Assembly: GCA_036005125.1 (NCBI GenBank)
Contig: DASYQV010000011.1
Span: forward strand, 1-40,360
From: DASYQV01 sp036005125
GTDB taxonomy: Bacteria > Acidobacteriota > Vicinamibacteria > Vicinamibacterales > UBA2999
Direction of reading: 5' to 3'
DNA: 40,360 bases
The notes under the pieces were generated by a model. The model was not told where the DNA came from. It searched no databases and worked only from the letters and a program-made list of their open reading frames with translations. Position numbers and translations under genes: made by a program. This document shows, piece after piece, positions 1-9,431 of the stretch (position 1 is the first letter of the stretch; each line of letters starts with the position of its first letter).

Positions 1-76
1 TGGTGGACCAGAGGGGATTCGAACCCCTGACCTCATGAATGCCATTCATGCGCGCTCCCAACTGCGCCACTGGCCC
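1..76 (-). tRNA. tRNA-Ala (GGC anticodon)
   Basis: Read on the minus strand this folds into a complete cloverleaf. The 7-bp acceptor stem GGGCCAG/CTGGTCC has one G-U pair and a discriminator A, and the CCA end is encoded at positions 1-3. The anticodon arm is CATGA-ATGGCAT-TCATG, so the anticodon is GGC, which reads alanine codons GCC and GCU. The T arm carries the usual GGTTCGAATCC. The tRNA ends exactly at the window edge. A good promoter lies just upstream at 101-129. Confidence 0.96.
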
Positions 77-100
77 ACGTGTTGAGCGGCCGAACACACA

Positions 101-129
101 ATCCTAACGCACGGGTCATACACGGTCAA
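101..129 (-). promoter_or_regulatory. sigma70-type promoter of tRNA-Ala
   Basis: On the minus strand TTGACC (124-129) is followed after exactly 17 nt by TAGGAT (101-106). Both hexamers are close to consensus. Transcription would start near position 94, about 18 nt before the mature tRNA 5' end at 76. Confidence 0.72.
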
Positions 130-152
130 CCGAGCGCGACCATAAGAAACAA

Positions 153-1229
153 CTAATACTGCGTGAACATCCGCTGGATTTCAGCGGGATCCTGCGTCTT
201 GGTCAGCGCCAGCATCAGGAGGATCCGCGCCTTCACCGGCGCGAGGTCTTCGGAGCCGAGCACCATCCGGCGCTGATAATAACCTCCTCCCTCCGACGCG
301 AGAGCCCGGGCGCCGCGGCCCGCGGGAATACGACCGTTGCCCGTGCGTGTGCTCGTGACGACCACCACACCCTTGTCGGTCGCGTAACGAATGCCGTCCT
401 GCTGCGTGCCGCTCGTGGCGCCTGCGCCCGCGCTGGCAATCACGAGCCCGCGCGCACCGAAATCGACCGCCGAACGGATAAGGTCCCCGGATGCGCCCTG
501 GTACACCATCATCACATCGACTCGGGGCAGCGACGTGAGGGATGACACATCGAACTCGCTTTGTGCCGTGTGCCGCTTGATCACGTCGCGGTAAAAGATG
601 ACGCGATCGGGATCGACAACGCCCAGATAGCCGTAGCCGCGCGTCTGAAACGTATGCAGACGAACGGCATCTGTCTTCGTCACGTCGCGGGCGGCGTTGA
701 TCTCGTCGTTCAGCACGACGAGGACGCCTTTTCTCCGCGCCGCGGGCTCGGCGGCCACACGCAGGGCGGCAAGCAGGTTGGCCGCGCCGTCGGACCCGGT
801 CGCGCCCGGATAGCGCATCGCCCCGACCACCACGACAGGGCGGTCGTCCTTGACTGTCAGATTGAGGAAATAGGCAACCTCTTCAAGCGTGTCCGTTCCG
901 CTCGTCACCACGATGCCGGCGAGACCCGTGTCGCGCGAGAATCGGTCGTTGATGCGGCGGGCGAGCTGCAGCCATTGGTCGAGCGTCAACGAATCGCTCG
1001 GCACGTTGGAAAACTGCTCACCCTCGACGCGGGCGTAGCGATCGAGGTTGGGAATCGATTCGAGAAGCTCCTCGTGGCTGAGCCGACCGCCGGGTCGATT
1101 CGAGATGGTGCCACCAGTTGCGATCAAGCGGACACGTGGCGCATCCTGCCCGACCGCGGGGAGCGCGGCGAGCAGAAGAACGCCGGCCACCACCGCAGAA
1201 CGGAGGCGCCGAAACGCCGAGGGATCCAC
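153..1229 (-). CDS. ansB: exported type II L-asparaginase
   Basis: Hydrolyses L-asparagine to aspartate and ammonia, probably in the periplasm. The GTG start at 1229 gives 358 residues and a signal peptide whose hydrophobic stretch is residues 12-26, ending near AVGQ. It was chosen because it begins 8 nt after the stop of the preceding gene; the open frame extends to 1292 but would overlap that gene with an arginine-rich tail. The first catalytic motif ATGGTI is at residues 37-42, with T41 as the probable nucleophile. The second motif, GTDTLEE, follows about 60 residues later. Both threonine motifs of the asparaginase/glutaminase family are intact and the length is normal. Glutaminase activity is possible, since the family often has both. 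Co-transcription with the small gene at 1237-1467 is likely. Confidence 0.9.
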   Translation of the reverse strand: MDPSAFRRLRSAVVAGVLLLAALPAVGQDAPRVRLIATGGTISNRPGGRLSHEELLESIPNLDRYARVEGEQFSNVPSDSLTLDQWLQLARRINDRFSRDTGLAGIVVTSGTDTLEEVAYFLNLTVKDDRPVVVVGAMRYPGATGSDGAANLLAALRVAAEPAARRKGVLVVLNDEINAARDVTKTDAVRLHTFQTRGYGYLGVVDPDRVIFYRDVIKRHTAQSEFDVSSLTSLPRVDVMMVYQGASGDLIRSAVDFGARGLVIASAGAGATSGTQQDGIRYATDKGVVVVTSTRTGNGRIPAGRGARALASEGGGYYQRRMVLGSEDLAPVKARILLMLALTKTQDPAEIQRMFTQY

Positions 1230-1236
1230 GCGGGAA

Positions 1237-1467
1237 CTATACCGTACCGGTTTGGCCCGCCTGCGCCGCCTGCCGCCCGTGCGCCAGTGCAAGCCATCGG
1301 CTCAATTGACGGGCCGCCTCGTCCGGAGTCGGACCGTAGAACGGCATCAAAGCCGTCGGCACGCCAGGCGTCCGTCGGATCTGCGCCCGCCATCTGTCGT
1401 TCACGGGCGTCACTTCAATCTGGTACACGCGGCCGTCGATTGATTCTTCGAAGCGATGAACGATCAC
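1237..1467 (-). CDS. conserved-looking small protein, 76 aa
   Basis: Encodes 76 residues beginning MIVHRFEESIDG from a GTG start; the nearby ATG is out of frame. The sequence is a compact mix of beta-like and helical segments, with GRVYQIEVTPVNDRW and later DEAARQLSRWLALAHG, and no signal peptide or cysteines, so it should be cytosolic. Codon use is high in G/C at third positions, as in real genes here. It stops 8 nt before the asparaginase start, which suggests one transcript and supports the downstream start of that gene. I do not recognise the family and give no function. Confidence 0.65.
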   Translation of the reverse strand: MIVHRFEESIDGRVYQIEVTPVNDRWRAQIRRTPGVPTALMPFYGPTPDEAARQLSRWLALAHGRQAAQAGQTGTV

Positions 1468-1709
1468 ATCGGTCGTCCGTGGGGGAGGGGGAAACGCGGC
1501 AAGATTTTACGCGGCCGTCGCATCGAATCAAGCGAAGCGTCGCGCGAAGGGGCCATCCACAGCGCCGCTTCGGTATGGAAGCATCGGAATCCGCCGCGCG
1601 ATTTTTTCCGGCTGTCAGGTTCTCAACAGGTTTTGCACGTGCCATCCACATTTTTTCCACAGCCGGCGTTCCCTCGTCGTCCGGCGACATACGGGGCGGG
1701 GGTTGTACA

Positions 1710-3107
1710 ATGCGTCTCGGTCCTCTCGTGACGATGAGGTTGGTGGCGTTCTGCACGCTGCTTGTCTTGACGGCGCCCGTTCTCGCCCGCGCCGACACCG
1801 ACGCTACGTTGCGTCGCGTTTTCCTCGCGGACGGCACGCCGCTCGTGAGTTACGGCGAGTTCGCGCGGCTCGACGACCGTGTCGTCTTTTCGATGCCGGT
1901 CGGCGGCACCCACGAGCAGCCACGATTCCATCTCGTCTCGATTCCTGCCGCGTCGGTCGATTGGCCACGCACGGATCGTTACACCGCGTCCGCGCGATAC
2001 CAGCAATATGCCGCCATGCGCGGTGAGGCAGATTTTGCGCGTCTCAGCAGCGAGGTCGCGCGGGTGCTCAACGAAATCGCCCTCGGCACGAATCAGGCCA
2101 CGGCGCTGCAAACCGCCATGCAAGCCCGGACGACGCTCGTCCAGTGGCCACCTGCGCACTTTGGTTACCGTCAGTCCGACATTCGCGAGATTGTCAGTCT
2201 CCTGGACGAAGCCATCTCCGATCTGCGTGTCGCCGCTGGTATTGGCGCGTTCGAGCTGTCGCTTGTCGCAACCGTGCCGGAGGTGCCGCTCGAACCGCTC
2301 CTCGACATGCCGCGTCCGCGTGAGCTTTTCGATCAGATCATCAGGGTGGCACAGCTTACGGACAGATCGACCGAACGCGTCTCGCTGCTCCAAACCGCGT
2401 TGGCCCTTCTCGAAGAGGCGGGGGCTGCCATTCCGCCCGCCGACGCCAGCGTCCTTCGAACCGCCGTCGTACAACAGGTCCGTGACGAGCTGCTCACCGA
2501 CGAGCGATATACGGAGCTCACGAAAAGCTCGCTGCAATCGGCCGCTCGCGCTGCCGCACGAGCGCGTGTGCGCGACGTGGAGGCCGTGCTGGTCAACGTG
2601 GCCAAAGAGGACGAGCGGCTCGGGCGCCGACGGCCGGAAGTGGTCCAGGCGTTGAACGCATCGGTACAGGCGGAGCTCGATGCGGCCCGACGGCTGCGGC
2701 TGCTCCGCGACCGGTGGATGCTGCGACGCGCGCTCTACCGCGAGTACAACCGGGTGGTCGAGTCGCCACTGCTGCAGCTCGTGAAGGCACAACCCGCGCT
2801 CGACGCGATCAAGCGGCTGGACGGCCCCGAGCTTGAGACGCTCGCAACGCTTCAGGCCCGCCTGGCCGGCGGGGCCGAGCGGCTTCAACGTACGAACGTT
2901 CCGCTCGATCTGCGTCCCGCACACGACCTCCTGATCGGAGCCTGGCAGTTCGCAGAGAGAGCGCTCAAAGCGCGCCACGAGGCCATCAGCCTCGGGAACC
3001 TGAACACTGCCTGGGAAGCTTCGTCGGCTGCCGCCGGCGCGCTGATGATGTTGTCACGCGCACAGAGCGAAATCCGCGCGCTGCTCGAACCTCCGCAGCT
3101 CAGGTGA
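1710..3107 (+). CDS. secreted protein of unknown function
   Basis: Encodes 465 residues with an N-terminal signal peptide (hydrophobic LVAFCTLLVLTAPVLA, cleavage near ARADT). The next part, about residues 30-75, is beta-rich, with FLADGTPLVSYGEF and RVVFSMPVGG. The remainder is almost entirely alpha-helical, rich in Ala, Arg, Leu and Glu, and probably forms helical bundles or coiled coils. There are no cysteine pairs, catalytic motifs or membrane segments after the signal. A second in-frame ATG at 1734 would give a tighter signal peptide; 1710 is kept because a G-rich stretch precedes it. The gene ends in a 4-nt overlap with addB, so it may be co-transcribed and translationally coupled with DNA-repair genes even though it is exported. 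Family not recognised. Confidence 0.8.
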   Translation: MRLGPLVTMRLVAFCTLLVLTAPVLARADTDATLRRVFLADGTPLVSYGEFARLDDRVVFSMPVGGTHEQPRFHLVSIPAASVDWPRTDRYTASARYQQYAAMRGEADFARLSSEVARVLNEIALGTNQATALQTAMQARTTLVQWPPAHFGYRQSDIREIVSLLDEAISDLRVAAGIGAFELSLVATVPEVPLEPLLDMPRPRELFDQIIRVAQLTDRSTERVSLLQTALALLEEAGAAIPPADASVLRTAVVQQVRDELLTDERYTELTKSSLQSAARAAARARVRDVEAVLVNVAKEDERLGRRRPEVVQALNASVQAELDAARRLRLLRDRWMLRRALYREYNRVVESPLLQLVKAQPALDAIKRLDGPELETLATLQARLAGGAERLQRTNVPLDLRPAHDLLIGAWQFAERALKARHEAISLGNLNTAWEASSAAAGALMMLSRAQSEIRALLEPPQLR

Positions 3108-6055
3108 TCACTCCTCGTTCGACCCGCCTGCTCCGGGTTCCCGACCTCAATGCCTTCCGCCACGTCGCAGCGGCCCTTGCGTGCGAGGGGAATCCCCTCG
3201 CGGCGCGGGATCGTCTCGTCGTCGTCCCGACGCGCGCGGCGGCGGCACACCTGACCCGCGCCGTCGAGAACCGCCGCCTGACAGACGCTGGAGTCGTCAT
3301 CCTGCCCGATCTGGTCACGCGCGACCAGATGTACGAGCGAATGGCGGATCGGCTGTCGCATCGCCCTCGCGTGTTGAGCGCATTCGAGCGCGAGGTGCTG
3401 ATGGGGGTCGCGTGCCGGATAGCATCCGAGGAAGGGGCGCCGCCTCCATTCCGGCTGCGCCCTGGACTCATCGCCGAGGTTCTGCACTTCTACGACGAGC
3501 TGCGCCGGCACGAAAACGAGGTCGCCACGTTCGAAACGAGGGCGTGCCGCGTTCTCGGAGCGGGTGCCGAGCACGATCGTGGCGCAGACCGGCTCCTGCG
3601 ACAGACGCGGTTTCTCGTGGCGGCATTCCGTGCATTCGAGGCGCGGTGCGCCGACATCCGCGCGGTGGACGAGCATTCGCTGCGGCACATGCTCATCGAG
3701 ACGGCCTGCTCCCGACCGGTGCGCCACGTGATTGTCACCGTTCGCGATCGAGCGGCCGAACCATACGGACTGTGGACCTGCGATTTCGATCTCCTCGCAC
3801 GCGTACCCGGTCTCGAGCGCCTGGACCTCCTGGTCACCGAGACCGCTCTTGCCGGAGCCTGGCACGAGCGCTTGCACCAATTGTTTCCCGGCGTCGAAGA
3901 CGTGCGTATCGATGGGGACGGTGGTCGAGCCGAGCCCGTGTTGCTCGTGCCGGCGACCGACGGCCTCGTCCATGCAACGCGCGACCGCGAGGAGGAGGTG
4001 TCAGCGTTCGCCCGGCGCGTGAAGCAGGCGGCGCGCTCGGAGGGGGCAACGCCAATCGACCGGATGGCGCTCGTGATGCGACGGCCTCTGGCGTACGTGT
4101 ACGTCGCGCGGGAGGTGCTGCGTTCCGCCGGCGTGCCGTGTCAGACATTCGACGCGCTTCCGCTCGCGGCTGAACCCTACGCAGCATTGCTGGATCTGGT
4201 GTCCGCGTTCGCAGGATCGAATTTCGCTCGCGCGCCGGGCGTCGCGCTGCTGCGCTCGCCACATCTCCGCTTCTGGTGCGAGGGCGAGCGCGTGGGTCTT
4301 CCGGAAATCGTGGCGCTGGACGTGGCGCTCGGCGAGGCGGGATACCTTGGCGAAATCCAGACGCTCGAACGAATCGTCGCATCCTGGGCAACAGCAGATC
4401 CTCGGGCCTCCGCGTCGGTCATCTCGCCCGTTGGAGCTATTCGCGCCGGCCGGGCGGTGCTGGCGGCCGCACGAGAGCTCCTGCCGCTGCGCTCACCTGC
4501 ATCGGTCCCGGATCACCTCGACGTGCTCCTGCGATTTCTCACCCTGCACGACGCGCCACCAGATGCCGCGGATCCGCTGCGCGAGCGTCTGCTTCGTGCC
4601 CGCTCAGCGATCCTCGGCGCGCTCGTCGCGCTTCGGGCGGCGCACGCCAGCTTCGATCCGGCACCCGGCAGCTTCGAGGACGTCGCGGCGACAATCCGCC
4701 GGTGGATCGAGGGACAGACGTTTTCCCCGCGGGCGGGAGAGGGCGGTGTGCACCTGGTCGACGCGCACAGCGCGCCCTACGGCGATTTCGACGAGGTGCA
4801 CCTTGCCGGACTGGTGGAGGGTGAATGGCCCGAACGTCAGCGCGGCAGCATCTTCTATTCGTCGGGACTGCTTCGGGAGTTGGGCTGGCCGTGCGACATC
4901 GAGCGCGTCGATGGCGCACGGACGGCGTTTCGCGACCTGCTCCGGCTGCCTGCGCGCCGTCTCGTTGTCTCGACTTTCCTGCTCGAAAACGATGCGCTCG
5001 TCACCGGATCGCCATTCCTTGACGAGCTGGAACCGGCCGCGCTCGATCGCGTTGAGGAGAGCGTTCCGGCCGCTCGTATCTTCGAATTCGAGGCGCTTGG
5101 GTTCGATCCGGTACGCGCGGAGCACCTGTGCCAGACAGCCGCGGAATGGGCGCAATTCCGCGTCGCCGCACGAACCACCGCTCGGAAACGCCAGCCGGGC
5201 GTGACGACCGGACACCAGGCGCCCAGCTTTTCGGTCAGCGCGCTGGAGCGATATCAGGACTGCCCGTTCAAGTTCTTCGCCGCCGAAGTGCTGCGGCTCG
5301 AGGACACGCCCGAGGACGAAGCGGTTCTGTCGCCGCGCGGGCGAGGACGGTTCATTCACGAGGTGTTTCAGGCCTTCTTCGAGGTCTGGGACCGTCGTGG
5401 CGACGGCCCGGTCACGCCCGAACGGCTCGACGAGGCCCGCGCTGTGTTCGCCGAGGTCGCCGAACCGCTGCTCGCGCGGCTCCCGGACGGCGACTCGTCG
5501 CTCGAGCGTACCCGCCTGTTTGGTTCCGCGATTGCCATGGGCCTCGTCGACGTGGTGCTCGACCTCGAAGCCTCACGTCCGGGTCGCGTTGTGCAACGCT
5601 GGCTCGAGTACCGTTTGAACGGGGAGTTCACGCTCGGAGCGCCAGACCGACGGGCGTCCTTGCGCGGCGTCGCGGACCGCATCGATCTGCTCGAGGGGCA
5701 CCGGCTGCGCGTGATTGACTACAAGTCCGGCTACGCGCCGAACCCCAAGCGCGCGCTCCAGGTTCCTGTCTATGCGCTCTGCGCGTGCGAGCGGCTCGAG
5801 ATGCGGGATGGCGTCCCGTGGACCGTGGACGAGGCCGCCTATATCGCCTTTTCCGGAAAGCGCACGCTCGTCCCGATTGTCAAAGCGGGTGGATCCGACC
5901 GGGCGGCGAGCCTCCCATCCGCTCGAGAACGCCTGTTTGCGATGCTCGACGGCGTCGCGCGCGGCGAGTTTCCACCGCGGCCGCATGACCCGATGATGTG
6001 CGGGTACTGCGCGTACGCCTCCGTGTGTCGGAAGGACTACGTTGGCGACGAGTAA
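3104..6055 (+). CDS. addB: AddB-like PD-(D/E)XK nuclease subunit
   Basis: Probable B subunit of the AddAB helicase-nuclease, which resects double-strand ends for RecA-dependent repair. It has 983 residues, within the AddB range. The N-terminal half resembles an inactivated helicase: it starts LVVVPTRAAAAHL and has no Walker A motif. The C-terminal nuclease domain contains SVSALERYQDCPFKFF around C720, the catalytic IDYKSG motif with D872 and K874, and a terminal cluster C966, C969 and C975. Together with C720 these make the four-cysteine Fe-S staple typical of AddB-type nucleases. The GTG start overlaps the previous stop by 4 nt, and the 3' end overlaps addA by 14 nt. That order and coupling support a single complex. 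Confidence 0.87.
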   Translation: MITPRSTRLLRVPDLNAFRHVAAALACEGNPLAARDRLVVVPTRAAAAHLTRAVENRRLTDAGVVILPDLVTRDQMYERMADRLSHRPRVLSAFEREVLMGVACRIASEEGAPPPFRLRPGLIAEVLHFYDELRRHENEVATFETRACRVLGAGAEHDRGADRLLRQTRFLVAAFRAFEARCADIRAVDEHSLRHMLIETACSRPVRHVIVTVRDRAAEPYGLWTCDFDLLARVPGLERLDLLVTETALAGAWHERLHQLFPGVEDVRIDGDGGRAEPVLLVPATDGLVHATRDREEEVSAFARRVKQAARSEGATPIDRMALVMRRPLAYVYVAREVLRSAGVPCQTFDALPLAAEPYAALLDLVSAFAGSNFARAPGVALLRSPHLRFWCEGERVGLPEIVALDVALGEAGYLGEIQTLERIVASWATADPRASASVISPVGAIRAGRAVLAAARELLPLRSPASVPDHLDVLLRFLTLHDAPPDAADPLRERLLRARSAILGALVALRAAHASFDPAPGSFEDVAATIRRWIEGQTFSPRAGEGGVHLVDAHSAPYGDFDEVHLAGLVEGEWPERQRGSIFYSSGLLRELGWPCDIERVDGARTAFRDLLRLPARRLVVSTFLLENDALVTGSPFLDELEPAALDRVEESVPAARIFEFEALGFDPVRAEHLCQTAAEWAQFRVAARTTARKRQPGVTTGHQAPSFSVSALERYQDCPFKFFAAEVLRLEDTPEDEAVLSPRGRGRFIHEVFQAFFEVWDRRGDGPVTPERLDEARAVFAEVAEPLLARLPDGDSSLERTRLFGSAIAMGLVDVVLDLEASRPGRVVQRWLEYRLNGEFTLGAPDRRASLRGVADRIDLLEGHRLRVIDYKSGYAPNPKRALQVPVYALCACERLEMRDGVPWTVDEAAYIAFSGKRTLVPIVKAGGSDRAASLPSARERLFAMLDGVARGEFPPRPHDPMMCGYCAYASVCRKDYVGDE

Positions 6056-9000
6056 CCTCCGCCTGCCGTTCGACGATCCGGACGGGTCGGTCGAGGCGCG
6101 CATCGACGCCCGCGACCGCGCGGGGCGCGAGCGGGCGGTCGACCCCCGCTTCAATGTCGCCCTCGAGGCATCCGCCGGCACGGGCAAGACGCGCGTGCTG
6201 GTCGATCGCTATATCAACCTGCTCCGCGTGGGCGTGAATCCGTCGAACGTACTCGCGATCACCTTTACGCGAAAGGCCGCGGCCGAAATGCGCGAGCGCA
6301 TCGTCTCCACGCTCCGCGCGGCCGCGGACCGCGGCGAAATCTCCACCGCGCGCTGGCGGGAGTTGCGCGACAGGATGGAAGACATCGCTATCAGCACCAT
6401 CGACGCCTTCTGTCTTGCCCTGTTGCGCGAGTTCCCGCTCGAGGCCGACGTGGACCCCGGGTTCACGATGGCGGACGAAACCGAAGTGCCGCGCCTCGTC
6501 GACGAAGCGCTCGATCGGACGCTTCGGATCTGCCGTGCGCTCGCTCGAGAGGATGAAGACGTGGCGCTCGCGTTCGCGCAACTGAGCGAGCGCAGAGTAC
6601 GCGCCGCGCTCACGCTTCTCCTGAATCGCCGCACGTCGGCACCCGATGTGCTGCGGCGGTTCCTTGCGTCGGGACCGGGCGACCTCACGGTGCAGCGGGC
6701 GTGTCGCCACGCCGCGGGGGAGTTGTGCGACGCGCTGTCGTTGCCGTCCGGTGGTCTCGAGCGCTTCCTCGATACAGGTCCGCTCGAAGCCGGGTTCGAG
6801 CTGCTCGCCCGGGATCTGCGTCGGCTCGACGCGTACTGCCGCGACGAGGTGAGGCTCGATCCGGCTGCAGTGCAGGCCGCGTTTACGCGCGTGCGCGAGC
6901 ATTTTCTGACCCAGGAGGGCCAGCCGCGGAAGCAACTCGTCTACGCGAAGGCGGATTTCGCGTCCGAGCGCGACTGGAAGCAGCACCGCGAGCTCGTCGT
7001 GGGCCACGGCGAGAGCGTGGTGCGCATGCTGAACGCCTACCGTAGAGATCTCAACGTGATTGTGTCGCGTGGCGTCTGGCGCATGTTCGGCATTGCGGAG
7101 TCCGAGTACGGCCGCACGCTCGAGGCCCATGCCGTGCTCGACTTCTCCGAGGTCCTCCGGCGGGCGCTCCATCTGCTCCGACAACGGGAGGAGTTCTCGC
7201 AAAGCCGGTTTCGTCTGGAGTCACGATTCCAGCACATCCTGGTTGACGAATTCCAGGATACGAGCCGGGCGCAGTGGGAGCTGGTCTCACGGCTGATCGA
7301 GTCCTGGCCCGAGGGCGAGGGCGCTTCGCACGCCGGGCCCATCCCGCCGACGATCTTCATCGTGGGCGATCGGAAGCAGTCGATTTACGGTTTCCGTGAT
7401 GCGGACGTGTCCGTGCTGGAGGAGGCGAGGCGGTACCTGCAAAGACTTCGGCCGGACGGCGATGTTCGGCGGTCGATCTCCCGCAGCTTTCGATCGCGAC
7501 CCGCGTTGCTTGCGTTCGTCAACGACGTGTGTGCGGAGATCGATAAGGAGTCGTCGCGGCGCGATGCGTTCCGGTACGAGGAGCAGGATCGATTTCCCGT
7601 CGATGTCGAGGCGACGCCGGACCCTTCCGATGCGCTCGGCCTGGTGGCCGGTGACACACCCGAGGCGTGTGCGGAGCTGACCGCTGAGGAGATCGAACGG
7701 TTGGTGTCGTGTGCGACGGTTCGCGACCGCGACAGAGGCATTGCCCGGCCGGCGCGGCCCGGCGATATCGCGATTCTATTTCGCACGCGGGAGAGCCACC
7801 GCGAGTTCGAGGCGGCTCTCGAAAAGCGCGGCCTGCCCGCCTACGTCTACAAGGGTCTTGGGTTCTTCGACGCCGACGAGATCAAGGACACGCTGTCGCT
7901 GCTCTGGTATCTCGCCGAGCCGCTCTCGAACCTGCGGGCGGCGGCATGGCTGCGGTCGAGGTTCGTCGGCCTCTCGGACGAAGCGTTGCGGCTGCTCGCG
8001 CCGCGGCTTGCCGATGCCATCTCGTCGCCTGACCGTCCAGCGGCGTTCGCTGCGCTCGACGCGCACGATGCTCAGGCGCTGCAGCACGCTCGAACGCGTG
8101 CGGTGCGTTGGCGCGGGCTCGTGGATCGCCTGCCGCCTGCGGAGCTGCTCGATCTGATCCTGACCGAATCTGCCTACGGCGCCGAGCTGCGCGGTCCGCG
8201 TTTGCAGCAGGCCCGTGAGAATCTCAAGAAGATACGCGCGCTGATCCGGCGTATCCAGAATCGCGGCTACGTCACGATCGGTCGAATCGCTGCCCATCTG
8301 GATAGACTGTCGACTGGCGACGAAGCCAATGCGGTCGTCGACGCGGTCGACGCAGTCAACCTGATGACCGTGCATGCCGCCAAGGGGCTCGAATTTCCAA
8401 TTGTGTTCGTCGTGAATCTCGCGAAAGGGACGGGAAACCGGCGCGACCCGGTCCGTATCTCGGATGGCGGAGGTGAGCCAGCGCCGGCATCGGTGTCGGT
8501 CGGTGACTTCCAGTCGGAGACCGACGAAGACGCGGCGGCGAAGGAACGCGAGGAGATGAAGCGTCTTCTGTACGTTGCCCTTACTCGCGCGCGCGACCGG
8601 CTGTATCTCGGATCCGTCCTGAAGGAGGGCACGCTGCAGCCCGGCCGCGGCAGCTTCGCCGAGGTGCTGCCGCTGTCCCTCGCCGCGCTGCTTGGCGAGG
8701 CTGCCACTTCAGCCGCCGATGAGATTGTGTGGCGCCCCGGCCCTGGCCGCGCGCACACCTTCGCCAGGGTTAGACCGGGGTCAGACCGGGGTCAGACCGG
8801 GGTCAGAACGGGGTCAGAACGGGGTCAGAACGGGGTCAGACCCCAGCGACAGGACGACTCAAGGTTTGAAGATTTTGCACACCTGACGGACACCGCCATC
8901 CCTCGACGGTCGGTCGCGGCGACACTTGACAACATGCATGACACCGAGACCTTTCCGGACGGTCGCGGTTCCGATCGGCTCGTCGGCAGCCTCGTCCACC

Positions 9001-9431
9001 GCCTGTTAAATCGGCTCGGCCCCGATAGTCAACTCGATCGAACCGCCGTCGCCGCATTAGCTGCCACGTTGCTGAAGCCAGATGAGCTCGGTGACCCCGG
9101 CTCGCTTGAATGGATCATGGCGCGAGCCGCAGACGCGTTCCTTGCCGTCTGCATCCGCGCCGACGTCCGTGCGCGCTGGACGGCCGGCGAGCGGCTTCAT
9201 GAGGTGCCGTTCAGCATGCGCATGGGGGAGGGCATCCTGCGCGGGACGATCGACTGTCTCATCCGAACACCGGAAGGAACGGTCGTCGTGCTCGAGTTCA
9301 AGACCGGGCAGCCTCGACCGGAACACCGAAAGCAACTCGAGCTCTACCGTCACGCGGCCGCACTGATGTTTCCAGACACCGCCATCGAGTCCCTGCTGGT
9401 CTACACGGACGAGGTCGTGCCTGTCGGATGA
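6042..9431 (+). CDS. addA: AddA helicase-nuclease (UvrD/RecB family)
   Basis: Catalytic subunit of AddAB: a superfamily 1 ATP-dependent DNA translocase fused to a nuclease, 1129 residues. Visible motifs are Walker A ASAGTGKT at residues 43-50, helicase motif II VDEFQDTS around 401-408, GDRKQSIYGFRDAD (motif III), MTVHAAKGLEFP (motif V) and YVALTRARDR at 844-853 (motif VI). The C-terminal PD-(D/E)XK nuclease has D1071 in GTIDC and E1085-F-K1087. The gene begins inside the end of addB and its stop overlaps the DUF488 start by 4 nt. An 11-nt tandem repeat, in frame, adds a low-complexity linker at about residues 909-934, between the helicase and nuclease parts. No catalytic motif is disturbed, so the protein is probably functional. 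Confidence 0.9.
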   Translation: MATSNLRLPFDDPDGSVEARIDARDRAGRERAVDPRFNVALEASAGTGKTRVLVDRYINLLRVGVNPSNVLAITFTRKAAAEMRERIVSTLRAAADRGEISTARWRELRDRMEDIAISTIDAFCLALLREFPLEADVDPGFTMADETEVPRLVDEALDRTLRICRALAREDEDVALAFAQLSERRVRAALTLLLNRRTSAPDVLRRFLASGPGDLTVQRACRHAAGELCDALSLPSGGLERFLDTGPLEAGFELLARDLRRLDAYCRDEVRLDPAAVQAAFTRVREHFLTQEGQPRKQLVYAKADFASERDWKQHRELVVGHGESVVRMLNAYRRDLNVIVSRGVWRMFGIAESEYGRTLEAHAVLDFSEVLRRALHLLRQREEFSQSRFRLESRFQHILVDEFQDTSRAQWELVSRLIESWPEGEGASHAGPIPPTIFIVGDRKQSIYGFRDADVSVLEEARRYLQRLRPDGDVRRSISRSFRSRPALLAFVNDVCAEIDKESSRRDAFRYEEQDRFPVDVEATPDPSDALGLVAGDTPEACAELTAEEIERLVSCATVRDRDRGIARPARPGDIAILFRTRESHREFEAALEKRGLPAYVYKGLGFFDADEIKDTLSLLWYLAEPLSNLRAAAWLRSRFVGLSDEALRLLAPRLADAISSPDRPAAFAALDAHDAQALQHARTRAVRWRGLVDRLPPAELLDLILTESAYGAELRGPRLQQARENLKKIRALIRRIQNRGYVTIGRIAAHLDRLSTGDEANAVVDAVDAVNLMTVHAAKGLEFPIVFVVNLAKGTGNRRDPVRISDGGGEPAPASVSVGDFQSETDEDAAAKEREEMKRLLYVALTRARDRLYLGSVLKEGTLQPGRGSFAEVLPLSLAALLGEAATSAADEIVWRPGPGRAHTFARVRPGSDRGQTGVRTGSERGQNGVRPQRQDDSRFEDFAHLTDTAIPRRSVAATLDNMHDTETFPDGRGSDRLVGSLVHRLLNRLGPDSQLDRTAVAALAATLLKPDELGDPGSLEWIMARAADAFLAVCIRADVRARWTAGERLHEVPFSMRMGEGILRGTIDCLIRTPEGTVVVLEFKTGQPRPEHRKQLELYRHAAALMFPDTAIESLLVYTDEVVPVG
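8767..8844 (+). repeat. 11-nt tandem repeat inside addA
   Basis: Seven consecutive 11-nt units: GGGTTAGACCG once, GGGTCAGACCG twice, GGGTCAGAACG three times, and a final unit ending GGGGTCAGACCCC, itself a palindrome. Because 11 is not a multiple of 3, three units (33 nt) make one peptide period, giving the low-complexity linker rich in Gly, Arg, Ser and Gln. The same word appears in inverted form at 21290-21396. Confidence 0.93.

Noticed and set aside
1..76. tRNA-Ala as an attachment site of an integrated element
   Set aside because: No integrase and no repeated tRNA 3' end are found in the window; neighbouring genes look like normal chromosome.
1551..1672. DnaA-box-like words (CCATCCACA twice, TTTTCCACA once) suggesting an origin
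   Set aside because: Each differs from TTATNCACA, no dnaA, dnaN or gidA gene and no AT-rich unwinding region are nearby.
561..1709. Long plus-strand extension of the secreted protein gene to 561
   Set aside because: It runs antisense through the asparaginase and the 76-residue gene, and the signal peptide is at 1710-1800.
1623..2978. 451-codon minus-strand frame opposite the secreted protein
   Set aside because: Arg/Glu/His-rich composition typical of antisense frames in GC-rich genes; no motifs, and the plus-strand frame has a signal peptide and operon context.
8767..8844. Possible CRISPR array
   Set aside because: The 11-nt units are contiguous with no unique spacers, and no cas gene is in the window.
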